Assembly: GCF_964030845.1 (NCBI RefSeq)
Contig: NZ_OZ034983.1
Location: 1,984,001 to 2,048,000, forward strand
Reading direction: 5' to 3'
DNA length: 64,000 nucleotides
DNA from: Candidatus Fukatsuia endosymbiont of Tuberolachnus salignus
Lineage (GTDB): Bacteria; Pseudomonadota; Gammaproteobacteria; Enterobacterales; Enterobacteriaceae
Shown here: piece by piece, positions 1 through 8,771 of the stretch
How the letters are laid out: every line of letters starts with the position of its first letter
How positions within the stretch are numbered: the stretch's first letter is position 1
The notes under the pieces: model-generated
The model's input: the letters and a program-made list of their open reading frames with translations, nothing else
The model's database searches: none
What the model was told of the DNA's origin: nothing
Position numbers and translations under genes: made by a program

Positions 1-1
1 G

Positions 2-141
2 TCATAAAATTTTGAGCCGTAGATCAAGGCATCGTATTTGTACAGCAGCGAGAAAAGAAGCGGTATTTTTTGCATAACGTGTAGCAATCCCCCGCCAGCG
101 CTTGAGATGCAAAAAAGCATTTTCCACAAGATGTCGATATT
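2..141 (-). pseudogene. C-terminal remnant of an IS5-type transposase
   Basis: Reading the minus strand gives an open C-terminal tail containing VENAFLHLKRWRGIATRYAK and ending LKIL-stop at position 2-4, the typical end of IS5-family (IS427/IS1031-like) DDE transposases. The upstream part is lost where the IS630 element begins at 142. The catalytic E lies in the VENAF motif. Only about 46 codons remain, so it cannot be functional on its own. Confidence 0.75.
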
Positions 142-1239
142 TATACCCAAGTGAAATCAAGATGCAGGATTTAGCGCCTGGAAATTATCGTTTAAGCGAG
201 ATACCAGAGAACTTGCCATTTGTGGTAGCTTCACTTCAAAGAAGTTTAAGATATCGTTCTTAAAACTCTGTTTAGATGGGTAATATCTATTGTTTCGTGT
301 TTGCTCATTCATCACCTTCCACAATCGCTCTATCGGGTTTAGATTCGGGCTATACGGCGGAAGGTAATGAAGCTGGATATTCAACGTAAGCGCGGCGTCT
401 TGCACAAGCTGTGAACGGTGATAGCCTGCACCCTCGAGGATCACATGTGCCGTTGTCGTGATGGGATAATGCGCGCGAATGGCAGACAGGAAGTGAACCA
501 CATTTTCGCTGTTAATCGTCTCATCATCACGGATTATGGGGTTAGCCACATTCTGGATGTTCAAGGCTCCCATGATATTCAACCGCGTTCTGCTCCCGGT
601 GGTCTCTATCGTTTTATCCTGGCCTTTTCGTATCCAGCCGTAGCTTATTTTGGTGGTTTGTGTCGGATGAACGGCATCAATAAACAGTATGGGGTCATTA
701 CCCGCGGCGTCTTTCAATTCGCTGTAGGTCTTTATAAATTGCTGCTGTTTCTCAACGGCAAATTTATGCGGAACACCTTTCGGCTTTTTATAGCTAAAGC
801 CCTGCTGCTTCAACCCTTTATACAGACCTGATACGGTAAAGGTGATGTTCCAGCGTCCAGCGATATACGCCACAATTTGGTGATTGTGGTGGTAGAGCGG
901 CTGGGTGAGATGTTCAACCAGCGACGTGGTCTGTTCCGCATTGAGATAGCCATCGGAGCCGCCATTTTCAGGCTTGAGCTTGTTGAGTTTATGATAGTCT
1001 GTAAGGTGGCGCCGCACCGTGGTTTCATTAATGAGCTGTGAGTGAGCAATCATAGGGGGAGTCCAGCCGTCTGCGGACAACAAAACACACCGGATCCTGT
1101 CACAGACACGGCGGTCATGGCTTTGACGATGTTGGGCTTCGAGGGTAATTTTCTGGTCAGCAGTCAGCTCTATTTTCATGGCTATGAGCATGATCCTTAT
1201 CGACTTCAAAATCAAGCATCTTCATTGATCACGGGTATA
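142..1239 (-). mobile_element. IS630-family element, type a, copy 1
   Basis: About 1.1 kb bounded by TATACCCAAGTGAAATCAAG on the left and the complement of TATACCCGTGATCAATGAAG on the right, with TA at both edges as expected for IS630-family targets. Three further nearly identical copies lie at 19909-21006, 38605-39702 and 49320-50417. This copy interrupts the IS5-type remnant on its left. Confidence 0.85.
157..1176 (-). CDS. IS630-family transposase (type a, copy 1)
   Basis: DDE transposase that moves this element into TA dinucleotides. An N-terminal helix-turn-helix region (about residues 1-110) is followed by the catalytic domain with FIDAVHPTQ (first Asp), a block reading VILEGAGYH where the second catalytic Asp is normally found, and the NPIERLWK motif (catalytic Glu). 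The start was set at the MKIELTADQ methionine because the related transposase at 6303-7316 begins MKINSLTASQ; the frame stays open 13 codons further upstream. The odd point is Glu in place of the second Asp, which is shared by all four copies, so it predates their spread. Confidence 0.85.
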   Translation of the reverse strand, partial: KIELTADQKITLEAQHRQSHDRRVCDRIRCVLLSADGWTPPMIAHSQLINETTVRRHLTDYHKLNKLKPENGGSDGYLNAEQTTSLVEHLTQPLYHHNHQIVAYIAGRWNITFTVSGLYKGLKQQGFSYKKPKGVPHKFAVEKQQQFIKTYSELKDAAGNDPILFIDAVHPTQTTKISYGWIRKGQDKTIETTGSRTRLNIMGALNIQNVANPIIRDDETINSENVVHFLSAIRAHYPITTTAHVILEGAGYHRSQLVQDAALTLNIQLHYLPPYSPNLNPIERLWKVMNEQTRNNRYYPSKQSFKNDILNFFEVKLPQMASSLVSRLNDNFQALNPAS

Positions 1240-1583
1240 AAGGTCTTTCGTACAGGGATAGTCTGACATCTCATTACCATTCTTATCTTTTTTCCTACTC
1301 TCCTTTTACCATCATTTAGTACAGTGCGAAACTCGTGTTTATATGAGTGCAAGTTCTGTCGGCTATCTGAAGCGGACAGCACTACAAATAAAATTTCACT
1401 AAGGGTAGAGTTTTCCTCCCTCTATTTTCAAGTCTTCTCGTTCTTCAAAGCACTCTGTAAATTCTTCATTGACTCTACTTTCATTTGCTCTGTCATGCTC
1501 TGGTAAAAAAAGAGATAAAAATTACCTTATATAAGACTCGTCAAGTGACATTCGATGGGACAACCATTGAGATCAATGGTTAA
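1240..1583. other. Intergenic stretch between IS630 copy and iscR promoter
   Basis: No credible gene is seen. Short open frames here lack ribosome binding sites and family resemblance. Near 1643-1690 there is a segment (ttgcaagaccactgctcgtt) resembling one at about 31865-31885 upstream of toxin B, so it may belong to a dispersed repeat. Confidence 0.4.
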
Positions 1584-1608
1584 ATAGTTGATTAAAACAC
1601 TCAGGAAT
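1584..1608 (+). promoter_or_regulatory. Probable IscR type 1 operator in the iscR promoter
   Basis: ATAGTTGATT followed by ACTCAGGAAT is close to the E. coli PiscR sequence and to the type 1 IscR site (ATAGTTGACT half-site). TTGATT could also serve as the -35 box. It lies about 130 bp before iscR. Known biology: [2Fe-2S]-IscR represses its own operon from such sites. That the regulation survives here is inferred. Confidence 0.55.
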
Positions 1609-1740
1609 GACAGACTTCGCGCTTGTTTTCATAATTTATTATGACTTCTTGCAAGACCACTGCTCGTTAGTGAAATCAAGGCTCATAATGTGCAATAGCC
1701 GCGGGCAAGAAGTCCATTTTAAAACAGGTGCCCTAAAACT

Positions 1741-2235
1741 ATGAGACTTACATCCAAAGGTCGTTATGCCGTAACAGCTATGCTTGATGTTGCATTACAC
1801 TCCCAAGATGGATCAGTACGGCTGGCAGATATCTCTGAACGCCAGGGGATTTCGTTGTCCTATCTGGAACAACTTTTTGCAAAATTACGTAAACATGATT
1901 TAGTCACCAGTGTACGTGGCACAGGGGGTGGTTATAAATTGGGTCAAGAAGCCGCACAGATAGCAGTCGGCGCAATCATTAACGCCGTTGATGAGTCTAT
2001 CGATGCTACCCGTTGTCAAGGCAAAGAGCCCTGCCAGGCGGGTGAACGCTGTTTAACCCATACTTTGTGGTGTGATCTGAGTAAACGAATCAGTAGTTTT
2101 TTGAACAATATTACTTTGGCAGAATTAGTTGATAATAAAGATGTTTTAGCCGTCGCAGATCGGCAAGATAATGATATTCTTGGTATCAATAAGCGTCGAT
2201 CACAAGAAAAACTTAACATTAAGCTGCCGTTCTAA
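1741..2235 (+). CDS. iscR: Fe-S cluster regulator IscR
   Basis: Rrf2-family transcription factor that senses Fe-S status and represses the isc operon when it carries a [2Fe-2S] cluster. The 164-residue length, the N-terminus [18 protein letters not shown], the winged-helix DNA-binding region and the cluster ligands C92, C98, C104 and H107 ([16 protein letters not shown]) are all as in E. coli IscR. It is first in the locus with iscS 82 bp downstream. All known ligands are intact, so the regulator looks functional even though most of its target operon is missing here. Confidence 0.95.
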   Translation: MRLTSKGRYAVTAMLDVALHSQDGSVRLADISERQGISLSYLEQLFAKLRKHDLVTSVRGTGGGYKLGQEAAQIAVGAIINAVDESIDATRCQGKEPCQAGERCLTHTLWCDLSKRISSFLNNITLAELVDNKDVLAVADRQDNDILGINKRRSQEKLNIKLPF

Positions 2236-2317
2236 AATTTAGGAGTCAGGTGTCCACAGTTTCCGTGGGATCTATCGTATCACAACGGTTTTCATGTATG
2301 GAGTCAGGTGTATTGTA

Positions 2318-3502
2318 ATGAATTTACCTATTTATCTGGATTATGCAGCTACAACACCGGTTGATCCTCGAGTGGCTGAAAAAATGATGCAGTGTCTAAC
2401 ATTGGACGGTATTTTTGGTAATCCTGCTTCCCGATCTCACCGTTTTGGTTGGCAAGCGGAGGAAGCCGTTGATGTCGCACGTAACGATATTGCCACATTA
2501 ATTGGCGCAGATCCACGTGAGATAGTTTTTACCTCCGGTGCCACTGAATCAGATAATCTGGCAATTAAAGGTGTGGCCAATTTTTACCAAACAAAAGGTA
2601 AACACATCATTACCTGCCGAACTGAGCATCCCGCGGTGTTAGATACGTGCCACCAATTGGAGCTCCAAGGCTTCGAGGTCAGTTACCTGTCTCCACAACC
2701 TAACGGGATTATCGATGTAGAACAGCTGACAAAGACTCTACGGCAAGAGACTATTCTCGTTTCTATTATGCATGTAAACAATGAAACCGGTGTAATACAG
2801 GATATTGCAGCTATTGGAGACATCTGCCGTGGTCAGGGTATTCTTTTCCATGTCGATGCGACACAAAGTGTAGGTAAATTACCGATTGATCTCACAAATT
2901 TAAAAGTAGATTTGATGTCTTTTTCGGCACATAAGATTTATGGACCTATGGGGATTGGCGCGCTGTTTGTGCGACGTAATCCAAAAGTACGTATCGAGGC
3001 TCAACAACAGGGAGGAGGTCATGAACGTGGTATGCGTTCAGGGACGTTGCCAGTGCATCAAATTGTCGGCATGGGAGAGGCGTGTCGTATCGCCAAAGAA
3101 GAAATGAAGCGTGAATCTCAGCATCTGACAAATCTACGTAACCGTCTATGGCATGGAATCAAAGAAATAAAAGGCGTTCATTGTAACGGCGAGATAACAC
3201 AGCTAGCACCTCATATCTTGAATGTCAGTTTTGACCGTATTCCCGCGGAATTACTGATACTCAATCTGAGAAATTTAGCGGTTTCTTCCGGTTCAGCCTG
3301 TACCTCCGCCCGTGTGGAACCTTCACATGTGCTACGCGCATTGGGTGTCAGCGATGAATTGGCTCACAGTACGCTCCGCTTTTCTCTCGGACGTTTTACC
3401 ACCGAGGAAGAGATCGACTACGCCATTAAATCAGTGTGCGAATGCATTGAGAGTCTGAGTAAGCTCTCTCCAATAAAGTTAGGCAGCTATAAGATGCTCT
3501 AG
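2318..3502 (+). CDS. iscS: Cysteine desulfurase IscS
   Basis: PLP-dependent enzyme that converts cysteine to alanine plus a persulfide used for Fe-S clusters and tRNA thiolation. [19 protein letters not shown] matches the usual N-terminus; the frame extends 8 codons upstream, but AGGTG lies about 7 nt before this ATG. The PLP lysine is in SFSAHKIYG (about residue 206) and the catalytic cysteine in [13 protein letters not shown] (about residue 328). The protein is about 394 residues against 404 in E. coli, and the tail reads [12 protein letters not shown], lacking the normal end. In E. coli the C-terminal part contacts IscU. No iscU follows; pepB starts 26 bp later. It may act mainly for tRNA sulfur transfer (inference). 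Confidence 0.93.
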   Translation: MNLPIYLDYAATTPVDPRVAEKMMQCLTLDGIFGNPASRSHRFGWQAEEAVDVARNDIATLIGADPREIVFTSGATESDNLAIKGVANFYQTKGKHIITCRTEHPAVLDTCHQLELQGFEVSYLSPQPNGIIDVEQLTKTLRQETILVSIMHVNNETGVIQDIAAIGDICRGQGILFHVDATQSVGKLPIDLTNLKVDLMSFSAHKIYGPMGIGALFVRRNPKVRIEAQQQGGGHERGMRSGTLPVHQIVGMGEACRIAKEEMKRESQHLTNLRNRLWHGIKEIKGVHCNGEITQLAPHILNVSFDRIPAELLILNLRNLAVSSGSACTSARVEPSHVLRALGVSDELAHSTLRFSLGRFTTEEEIDYAIKSVCECIESLSKLSPIKLGSYKML

Positions 3503-3528
3503 ACTACAATCAATTCTGTTGGAATATT

Positions 3529-4836
3529 ATGACTGAAGAAATTATGCAGGTATCGTTATCAAACAAAGCTGCTGATGCCCGTTGGGGCAAAGTGGTGCTT
3601 GTCAGCAGCAACGACCAGGGTATCACTGTTCATTTAAACGCTACAGTGAACGGCACTAAATTGAACGCTATCCAGTGTGCTGCTCGTAAGATCGCGGTTC
3701 AAGGTATCAAAAAAGTAAAATTGGCAGGTGCCGGTTGGCAGTTAGAAGAAAGCTGGGTCTTCTGGCAAGGGTTTCGTGATGCCAAAAAACAGCACAGAAT
3801 AGAATGGGCAGCGCTCTCAGTAGATGAATGCCAGGAATTGAAATGGCGTCTAAAGACTATTGACTGGCTTCGTGACACCATCAACATGCCAGCAGAAGAT
3901 CTCTCCCCTGAGCAACTAGCGGCAGAAGCTATCTCTTTGATGAAGAATGTGACGCCAGAAGGTGCTTTCAACTATCAAATCATTAAGGGAGAAAATCTGC
4001 ATAAACAAAAGTATCACGGTATTTATACCGTAGGTCGTGGCTCGGATCGTCCGCCACTGTTGTTAATACTGGATTATAATCCGAGCCGTGATGCAAGCGT
4101 GCCAGTATTTGCATGTTTGGTAGGTAAAGGGATCACCTTCGATTCAGGTGGCTACAGTTTGAAACCCAGTTCTGCTATGGATTCAATGAAATCCGATATG
4201 GGTGGAGCCGCAACCGTTACCGCTGGGTTGGCATTAGCAGCAGCGAGGGGCCTGCGACAACGTGTTAAACTTTATCTGTGTTGCGCGGATAATATGGTTA
4301 GCGGCAATGCTTTCAGACTAGGTGATATTATTCATTATCGTAATGGCAAGACGGTCGAAGTCATGAATACCGACGCTGAAGGGCGTTTAGTGTTAGCCGA
4401 TGGTTTGATTGATGCGGCTCAACAGAATGCACCCTTGATCATTGATGCCGCAACCTTGACTGGTGCTGCAAAAGTGGCACTGGGTAACGATTATCATGCA
4501 TTGTTCAGCTTCGATGATCAATTGGTACAACAGATGCTCATCAGTGCTAATAGTGAAAACGAACCTTTTTGGCGTTTACCACTGGCAGAATTTCATCGTC
4601 AGCAATTACCTTCCCAGTTTGCTCAATTAAATAATGTCGCTATCCCTAGTGCTACCGGTGGTGCCAGCACCGCCGCGGCGTTTTTATCACATTTTGTAAA
4701 AAATTATCAGCAAGGCTGGTTACACATCGACTGTTCAGCAACTTATCGAAAAACAGCGGTAGAACAATGGGCGGCAGGTGCCACCGGTTTAGGAGCCCGC
4801 ACCCTGGCGAATCTTTTAATAGCCAGAGCAAAATGA
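3529..4836 (+). CDS. pepB: Peptidase B (leucyl aminopeptidase family M17)
   Basis: Manganese-dependent cytoplasmic aminopeptidase that releases N-terminal residues from small peptides. At 435 residues it matches E. coli PepB (427) along its length, with [25 protein letters not shown] and the metal-binding [14 protein letters not shown] signature. In E. coli pepB is the last gene of the isc region after iscX; here it follows iscS directly after 26 bp, so the intervening isc genes are missing. A GGAATATT sequence precedes the ATG. No lesion is seen. Confidence 0.95.
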   Translation: MTEEIMQVSLSNKAADARWGKVVLVSSNDQGITVHLNATVNGTKLNAIQCAARKIAVQGIKKVKLAGAGWQLEESWVFWQGFRDAKKQHRIEWAALSVDECQELKWRLKTIDWLRDTINMPAEDLSPEQLAAEAISLMKNVTPEGAFNYQIIKGENLHKQKYHGIYTVGRGSDRPPLLLILDYNPSRDASVPVFACLVGKGITFDSGGYSLKPSSAMDSMKSDMGGAATVTAGLALAAARGLRQRVKLYLCCADNMVSGNAFRLGDIIHYRNGKTVEVMNTDAEGRLVLADGLIDAAQQNAPLIIDAATLTGAAKVALGNDYHALFSFDDQLVQQMLISANSENEPFWRLPLAEFHRQQLPSQFAQLNNVAIPSATGGASTAAAFLSHFVKNYQQGWLHIDCSATYRKTAVEQWAAGATGLGARTLANLLIARAK

Positions 4837-4983
4837 CAGTACTCTTACACAAGCTGGCGTGTGCCGTAGGTTGAACGCACCACACCGCTGGCCGTTGTTC
4901 CGGTGGAAGATGACACCTAGCCTCGCCTGATCACCTTTTTTATATAGATCCTACGGTAAAATAAATTTTTTCATCATGAGCTG

Positions 4984-5706
4984 TTAATTTTGTTGCTTAG
5001 TGGGAGCAATAGCAATTTCACGAATACAGACATTTTGGGGTAATTGGTAACAAAAAACCACAGCTTTTGCTACATCTTGGGCTGAAATAACACCGTTAAT
5101 ACTCGATTTCCACTCAGTGTAACCCTGTTTAATATCCTGTCTAGATGTATGTTCTAGCAACTCTGTTTCCGCCGCCCCTGGTGAAACAGTTATCACTCTT
5201 ACATTGTAAGGCGCCAGCTCCCAGCGTACGGTTTCAGTGATACCATGTACCGCAAATTTAGTACCAGAATAGGCAGCATGATGCTCAAATGTTTTCCTTC
5301 CGGCAAGAGAGCTGATGTTGATTATTGTCCCTGATTGGTTCTTTTTCATTTTTTTCAGAACGAGTTGCATCCCATGTAATAATCCCAATACATTGGTTGC
5401 AAACATATTTTCCCATTCTTCGGCGTCTTGTTGCTCTATATTTCCGAGCAACATGACACCCGCGTTGTTAACCAGACAATCCACGTTGCCAAATTGAGAC
5501 TCTGCCTCCTTAATAGCTTGTTCAAAACTATGACGATCCGTTATGTTTACTTGGCGACAAAGCGTTTTTGGCAATTTCAGCGCTTCAAGACGTTCAATTC
5601 GACGAGCAAGAAGCAAAAGAGGGTATCCTAACTCGCTTAATTGTTTAGCAATTTCAGCACCGAATCCAGAACTCGCACCAGTAATAACCACTAATTTCTT
5701 TTCCAT
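4984..5706 (-). CDS. SDR-family NAD(P)-dependent oxidoreductase (YdfG-like)
   Basis: Classical short-chain dehydrogenase of about 240 residues. Visible motifs are the cofactor-binding TGASSGFG (residues 9-16), NNAGV, the catalytic Ser in NISSLAG and the AAYSGTKFA YxxxK catalytic pair. The overall sequence resembles the YdfG group of 3-hydroxy acid dehydrogenases; the substrate cannot be assigned from sequence. A GTG lies five codons upstream, but the ATG at 5706 is preceded by TGAGG at suitable spacing and gives the usual N-terminus MEKKLVVITGAS. It converges on pepB and has no operon partner. Confidence 0.88.
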   Translation of the reverse strand: MEKKLVVITGASSGFGAEIAKQLSELGYPLLLLARRIERLEALKLPKTLCRQVNITDRHSFEQAIKEAESQFGNVDCLVNNAGVMLLGNIEQQDAEEWENMFATNVLGLLHGMQLVLKKMKKNQSGTIINISSLAGRKTFEHHAAYSGTKFAVHGITETVRWELAPYNVRVITVSPGAAETELLEHTSRQDIKQGYTEWKSSINGVISAQDVAKAVVFCYQLPQNVCIREIAIAPTKQQN

Positions 5707-5850
5707 TAAAAACCTCAGCACTCGCTATAAAATTTGGTGGAGAATTACCAGACAAAAGATTGTCTATAACATATCGTTTCAACCACTTTTGATGGGACTC
5801 TCCGTCATACTAACACTTTATTTTTGGGTTCCATCCTATATTCCTTCAGT

Positions 5851-6098
5851 ATGGACGTAAAAAAACCGCACTACTTACGTATGCGGTATTCGCTGGTTAA
5901 GGATTCAACAACTTTAACGAAACATCCCCTGTGGCTGAATCATCGTTCAGCCTGTCTGGGTAACGGGTATTCTGGCTTAAGAAATTTGGACCCTGAAACG
6001 GGGAAAAACTTTAGTGAACAAATTGAAGGTATAAAAGCAGACCTGATTAGCAAGAAACCTAAGCCATCCGAAGCGTTCGTAATGGGTGTGGCGCACAT
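5851..6098 (+). pseudogene. Unrecognised ORF truncated by an IS5 remnant
   Basis: An open frame of about 83 codons starting MDVKKPHYLRMRYSLV and running into the IS5-type terminal repeat at 6101. I recognise no family. The absence of a clear ribosome binding site and the truncated 3' end make it a probable gene fragment. An A-rich stretch followed by ccgcacta-acgtatgcgg forms a weak hairpin over its first codons. Confidence 0.3.
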
Positions 6099-6100
6099 TA

Positions 6101-6219
6101 GACCTCTTCGGAAACTATAGCAGGCGCCATGTAACGTGATCACTTTTGTTAATAAATATTAATTAATATCAATATGTTATTTCTGATTTTCATAATCAAC
6201 TGATACGGCGCCTGCTATA
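6101..6219 (+). repeat. IS5 terminal repeat plus 104-bp MITE-like inverted repeat
   Basis: GACCTCTTCGGAAAC (the terminal repeat of the IS5-type element at 22417 and 39858) is followed at 6116-6219 by a 104-bp unit with ends TATAGCAGGCGCC and GGCGCCTGCTATA. The same 104-bp unit occurs at 23310-23413 and 39873-39976. Here the rest of the IS5 element is missing and the homology stops exactly at the edge of the inverted repeat. Confidence 0.8.
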
Positions 6220-6284
6220 ATGGCAGCACCTGATCGTTTAACATATCTGCGGCAACCAAGGCATTTTTCTCTGTATCTACTCAT

Positions 6285-7340
6285 TCAACTTGAAGGTCTG
6301 GATTAGATGGTTTGGAAATTATCGTTAATTCTGCCCCTGAGAAAGGGAGCAATTTTTGCCAATGTACTATCAAAAAATTCGGCTATAGCCCCACGAAACT
6401 CTTTGGCTGAAGAGAAAAATCGGTTGTTTCTGACACGCTCGTTCATGACCTTCCATAATCGCTCGATGGGATTAAGATTAGGGCTATAAGGGGGTAAATA
6501 ATGGAGTACGATAGCCTTCTCTAATGCGGCGTCTTTGACTCGCTGACGGCAATGATAGCCAGAATTATCTAAAATAATGTGTATCTTTTGTGCATCAGGA
6601 TAAGCAGCTTTGAGCTGCTCAAAAAAAGCGACGGTGGTTTCTGAATTCACCTGCTCAGGACGGGCACTGACCACCTTCATGGTGCTCAATTCAATGGCTC
6701 CCATGACATTAACCCGTGTTTTTGCCCCTGTTTTGACCAGCGGCTTATCTTTGCCTTTCCTTATCCAACCGCAGACCACTTTAGTAGCCATCGTTGGAGG
6801 GGCTGAATCCATAAAAACAATCGGTTCATTCTTAAGAGCACTCTCTAGCAAAGTGAAATAAGACGCGATAAACGCTTCTTGCTGAGCAACATCCACTTTA
6901 ACCGGCGTCGCTTTGGGCTGCTTATAGCTAAAACAATGCGCTTTCAGCCATTTTGTCATGCCAGATACGGTGTAACAGACGCCAAATTGGGTTTCCACAT
7001 AAGCACAGATATCGATGACACGGCTATAAGTCGTGCTTTCAATGTGTTTTTCAAGCAATAAAGATTCATGCACGCTCAACTTACTATACGAGCCGCCATT
7101 TTCAGGCTTTAATTTTTCGTCTGAAAGCCAATCTGTTACATGTTGCCTCACTGTTTCTTCATGAATACCTAATGCGTGGGCAATCGCTTTGTTATTCCAG
7201 CCTTCATTTTTCAACAACACGGCTTTGATTCGATCTCGAACACGGCCATCGTGTTCGTAACGATTAAGGCGTTCCAAATCTTGTTTTTGAGAGGCTGTCA
7301 GTGAGTTTATTTTCATGACCTTATTTTTAATCTAGTTGAG
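6285..7340 (-). mobile_element. IS630-family element, type c (single copy)
   Basis: The transposase gene is bracketed by short imperfect inverted repeats (TCAACTTGA near 6285 and its partner CTCAACTAGA on the complement near 7340). The ends are approximate because no second copy in the window defines them. Confidence 0.5.
6303..7316 (-). CDS. IS630-family transposase (type c)
   Basis: Complete 337-residue transposase related to, but clearly different from, type a. The N-terminal helix-turn-helix section contains NNKAIAHALGIHEETVRQHV, followed by the DDE domain: FMDSAPPT (Asp1), HIILDNSGYH (Asp2 intact) and NPIERLWKVMNE (Glu). Unlike type a, all three acidic residues are canonical. Only one copy is present. 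It lies between an IS5/MITE remnant and a small unknown ORF. Confidence 0.85.
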   Translation of the reverse strand: MKINSLTASQKQDLERLNRYEHDGRVRDRIKAVLLKNEGWNNKAIAHALGIHEETVRQHVTDWLSDEKLKPENGGSYSKLSVHESLLLEKHIESTTYSRVIDICAYVETQFGVCYTVSGMTKWLKAHCFSYKQPKATPVKVDVAQQEAFIASYFTLLESALKNEPIVFMDSAPPTMATKVVCGWIRKGKDKPLVKTGAKTRVNVMGAIELSTMKVVSARPEQVNSETTVAFFEQLKAAYPDAQKIHIILDNSGYHCRQRVKDAALEKAIVLHYLPPYSPNLNPIERLWKVMNERVRNNRFFSSAKEFRGAIAEFFDSTLAKIAPFLRGRINDNFQTI

Positions 7341-7599
7341 CAAATTTTCCAGTGGTTTTAATGCCGATGGGTATATATCTTTTATTGCGGGGAAGCTGTT
7401 CAGTTGGCCCAGGTTTGGGCGGTATAGGATTTTTTGCCGGCATACTGGTAAGATTACGAGTTTCGCTCAATCGTGTTGAGAGGTCATTTGGCTGGTCATG
7501 ATTTTGCTCTAAAGGTGGATCCGCCGCTGCAGCTGCAGTAAAAACCGCATAAGTTTCACTGTCAAAGAGTGAGAGTGACTCGATTTGTTCCACAGGCAA
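7327..7599 (-). CDS. Unrecognised 90-residue ORF next to IS630-c
   Basis: The frame encodes MPVEQIESLSLFDSETYAVF followed by an Ala-rich then Pro/Asn-rich low-complexity stretch. No family is recognised. Its end lies at the edge of the IS630-c element, so it is probably the N-terminal part of a gene cut by that insertion. Codon content is unlike the transposases. It could be spurious. Confidence 0.25.
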   Translation of the reverse strand: MPVEQIESLSLFDSETYAVFTAAAAADPPLEQNHDQPNDLSTRLSETRNLTSMPAKNPIPPKPGPTEQLPRNKRYIPIGIKTTGKFAQLD

Positions 7600-7609
7600 A
7601 ACACGCAGC

Positions 7610-7993
7610 TATAACAAGCCAGAAGAATAATTTCACTATCACAGTTCCATTCTATGTTCCAATCTATATCTTGTTAATTATAAAGGTGAACGATATACCC
7701 CAATGCGCCCCATAATTGATGGTATGGAGTTGACTTGGCAAGAGCAAATCGAAAAACTTAAATCGCGGTTTTCCAAAGGAGTCAGGGAAATCATGATCCC
7801 TACTGCTGGAGGTGATCAAATTATGTGGTGTCTGGCTCTGAGAAAGCTTGCTGCATGGCTCAACACAATCAGCCCGAATAAAGTTAAACCAGAAATCCGT
7901 GATAAGGTTATTCAGTATCAGGAAGAATGTGACGATGTTTTGTACGAGTACTGGACGAAAGGAAAGGTTAAAAAACCAACGCACTTGTTCTAA
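7610..7993 (+). pseudogene. Degraded P22-type phage antirepressor N-terminal domain
   Basis: The 3' part encodes YTPMRPIIDGMELTWQEQ, LRKLAAWLNTISPNKVKPEI and VIQYQEECDDVLYEYWTKGK, hallmarks of the P22_AR_N antirepressor domain. The expected start of the domain (TITVPFY) lies in another frame at about 7635-7655 and rejoins as LYLVNYKGERYTPM, so there is a frameshift near 7655. The usual C-terminal antirepressor region is missing after position 7993. It is a phage relic without intact function. Confidence 0.75.
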
Positions 7994-8092
7994 GTCCCCT
8001 GAACTGCTTAGCGGCGACGATATTGGCAGTCTCTTAGAACTAGTGGGCTGGCCTGCTGTTGCTGCCTGTTTGTCGCATTATGCAATATTTTG

Positions 8093-8120
8093 TTGCTTTT
8101 CGCATTTTTTTGCTTATTAT
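8093..8120 (+). promoter_or_regulatory. Candidate sigma-70 promoter of the toxin-antitoxin pair
   Basis: TTGCTT (8093-8098) and TATTAT (8115-8120) with a 16-bp spacer lie about 40 bp before the antitoxin start. This is pattern-based only. Confidence 0.4.
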
Positions 8121-8162
8121 GCTCTTAACAATAAACAGGGCAAACAACATGGGGGTATGAAT

Positions 8163-8399
8163 ATGGCTATCAGTATTCGTCTTGATGAAGATTTCGTAAC
8201 TGACGTTAAGATTTATGCCGATGTTTCCAGTAGAAGTGTACCAAAACAGATCGAACACTGGGCGAAAATTGGTCGCATAGTTGAAGACAATCCAGATTTA
8301 CCGTATGGTTTTATCTTGGAAACGTTGCTAGCAAAGAGAGAAATCGAAAAAAATAAGGTATCGCGCTATGTCAGAAGGACTAAACGGACAGAAGGTTGA
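8163..8399 (+). CDS. ParD-like antitoxin of a type II toxin-antitoxin system
   Basis: A 78-residue protein starting MAISIRLDEDFVTDVKIYAD, with KQIEHWAKIGRIVEDNPDLP, resembling the ParD-like antitoxin family with a ribbon-helix-helix N-terminus that would bind its own promoter and neutralise the partner toxin. A second ATG two codons upstream (8157) is possible; GGGGGT lies before both. It overlaps the toxin gene by 32 bp, an arrangement that couples their translation. The open frame extends far upstream but without family resemblance, so the short start was chosen. Confidence 0.8.
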   Translation: MAISIRLDEDFVTDVKIYADVSSRSVPKQIEHWAKIGRIVEDNPDLPYGFILETLLAKREIEKNKVSRYVRRTKRTEG

Positions 8400-8697
8400 T
8401 GTTTATGAATCTAACCGTTTTTCCAAAGCATTAGCCAGACTCCCCGAAAAACTATTGAGACTTGTAGAAGATGAGATTGAACGGGTTATCATAAATCCTG
8501 AACTCGGAGAACCAAAAAAAGGTGACCTCAATTATTTACGGGTGCATAAATTCCAACTCAATAGTCAACTTGTTTTATTAAGCTATAGCTGGATAGGGAG
8601 TAAGCTGGCGTTATATTTTTTAGGTTTAGGCTCACATGAAAATTTTTATCAGGAACAAAAGCGTCAACGAAAATCAGATCTCAAACTGATCGAATAG
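8368..8697 (+). CDS. RelE/ParE-superfamily toxin
   Basis: A 109-residue protein with RFSKALARLPEKLLRLVEDE, DLNYLRVHKFQ and LVLLSYSWIGSKLALYFLGL, the arrangement expected of a RelE/ParE fold (amphipathic helix pair followed by a beta sheet and a GSHENFY end). Family members act as mRNA interferases or gyrase poisons; which applies here is not visible. AAGG lies 10 nt before the ATG. The pair is intact, in contrast to the broken phage and IS genes around it, as expected of an addiction module. Confidence 0.8.
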   Translation: MSEGLNGQKVDVYESNRFSKALARLPEKLLRLVEDEIERVIINPELGEPKKGDLNYLRVHKFQLNSQLVLLSYSWIGSKLALYFLGLGSHENFYQEQKRQRKSDLKLIE

Positions 8698-8700
8698 ATT

Positions 8701-8728
8701 AAAGCCTAGGTTGATCACAGAGGCTTTT
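8701..8728 (+). terminator. Hairpin terminator after the toxin gene
   Basis: AAAGCCT and AGGCTTTT can pair around a 13-nt loop, ending in a short T run, a few bases after the toxin stop codon. Confidence 0.5.
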
Positions 8729-8771
8729 GCATTTTGAGTGAACCCGCTTTATTAAACATTTTTTCGGCTAT

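Noticed and set aside
418..831. 137-codon open frame opposite the IS630-a transposase, repeated at 20317, 39013 and 49728
   Set aside because: It is the antisense shadow of the transposase; its conservation follows from the IS copies and it lacks a ribosome binding site.
5824..6120. Coding extension of the unknown ORF into the IS5 end
   Set aside because: The last codons (HIRPLRKL) are derived from the IS5 terminal repeat rather than from a gene.
7848..8162. N-terminal extension of the antitoxin frame (about 105 codons)
   Set aside because: It overlaps antirepressor sequence in another frame and shows no family similarity; the antitoxin starts at the MAISIRLDE methionine.
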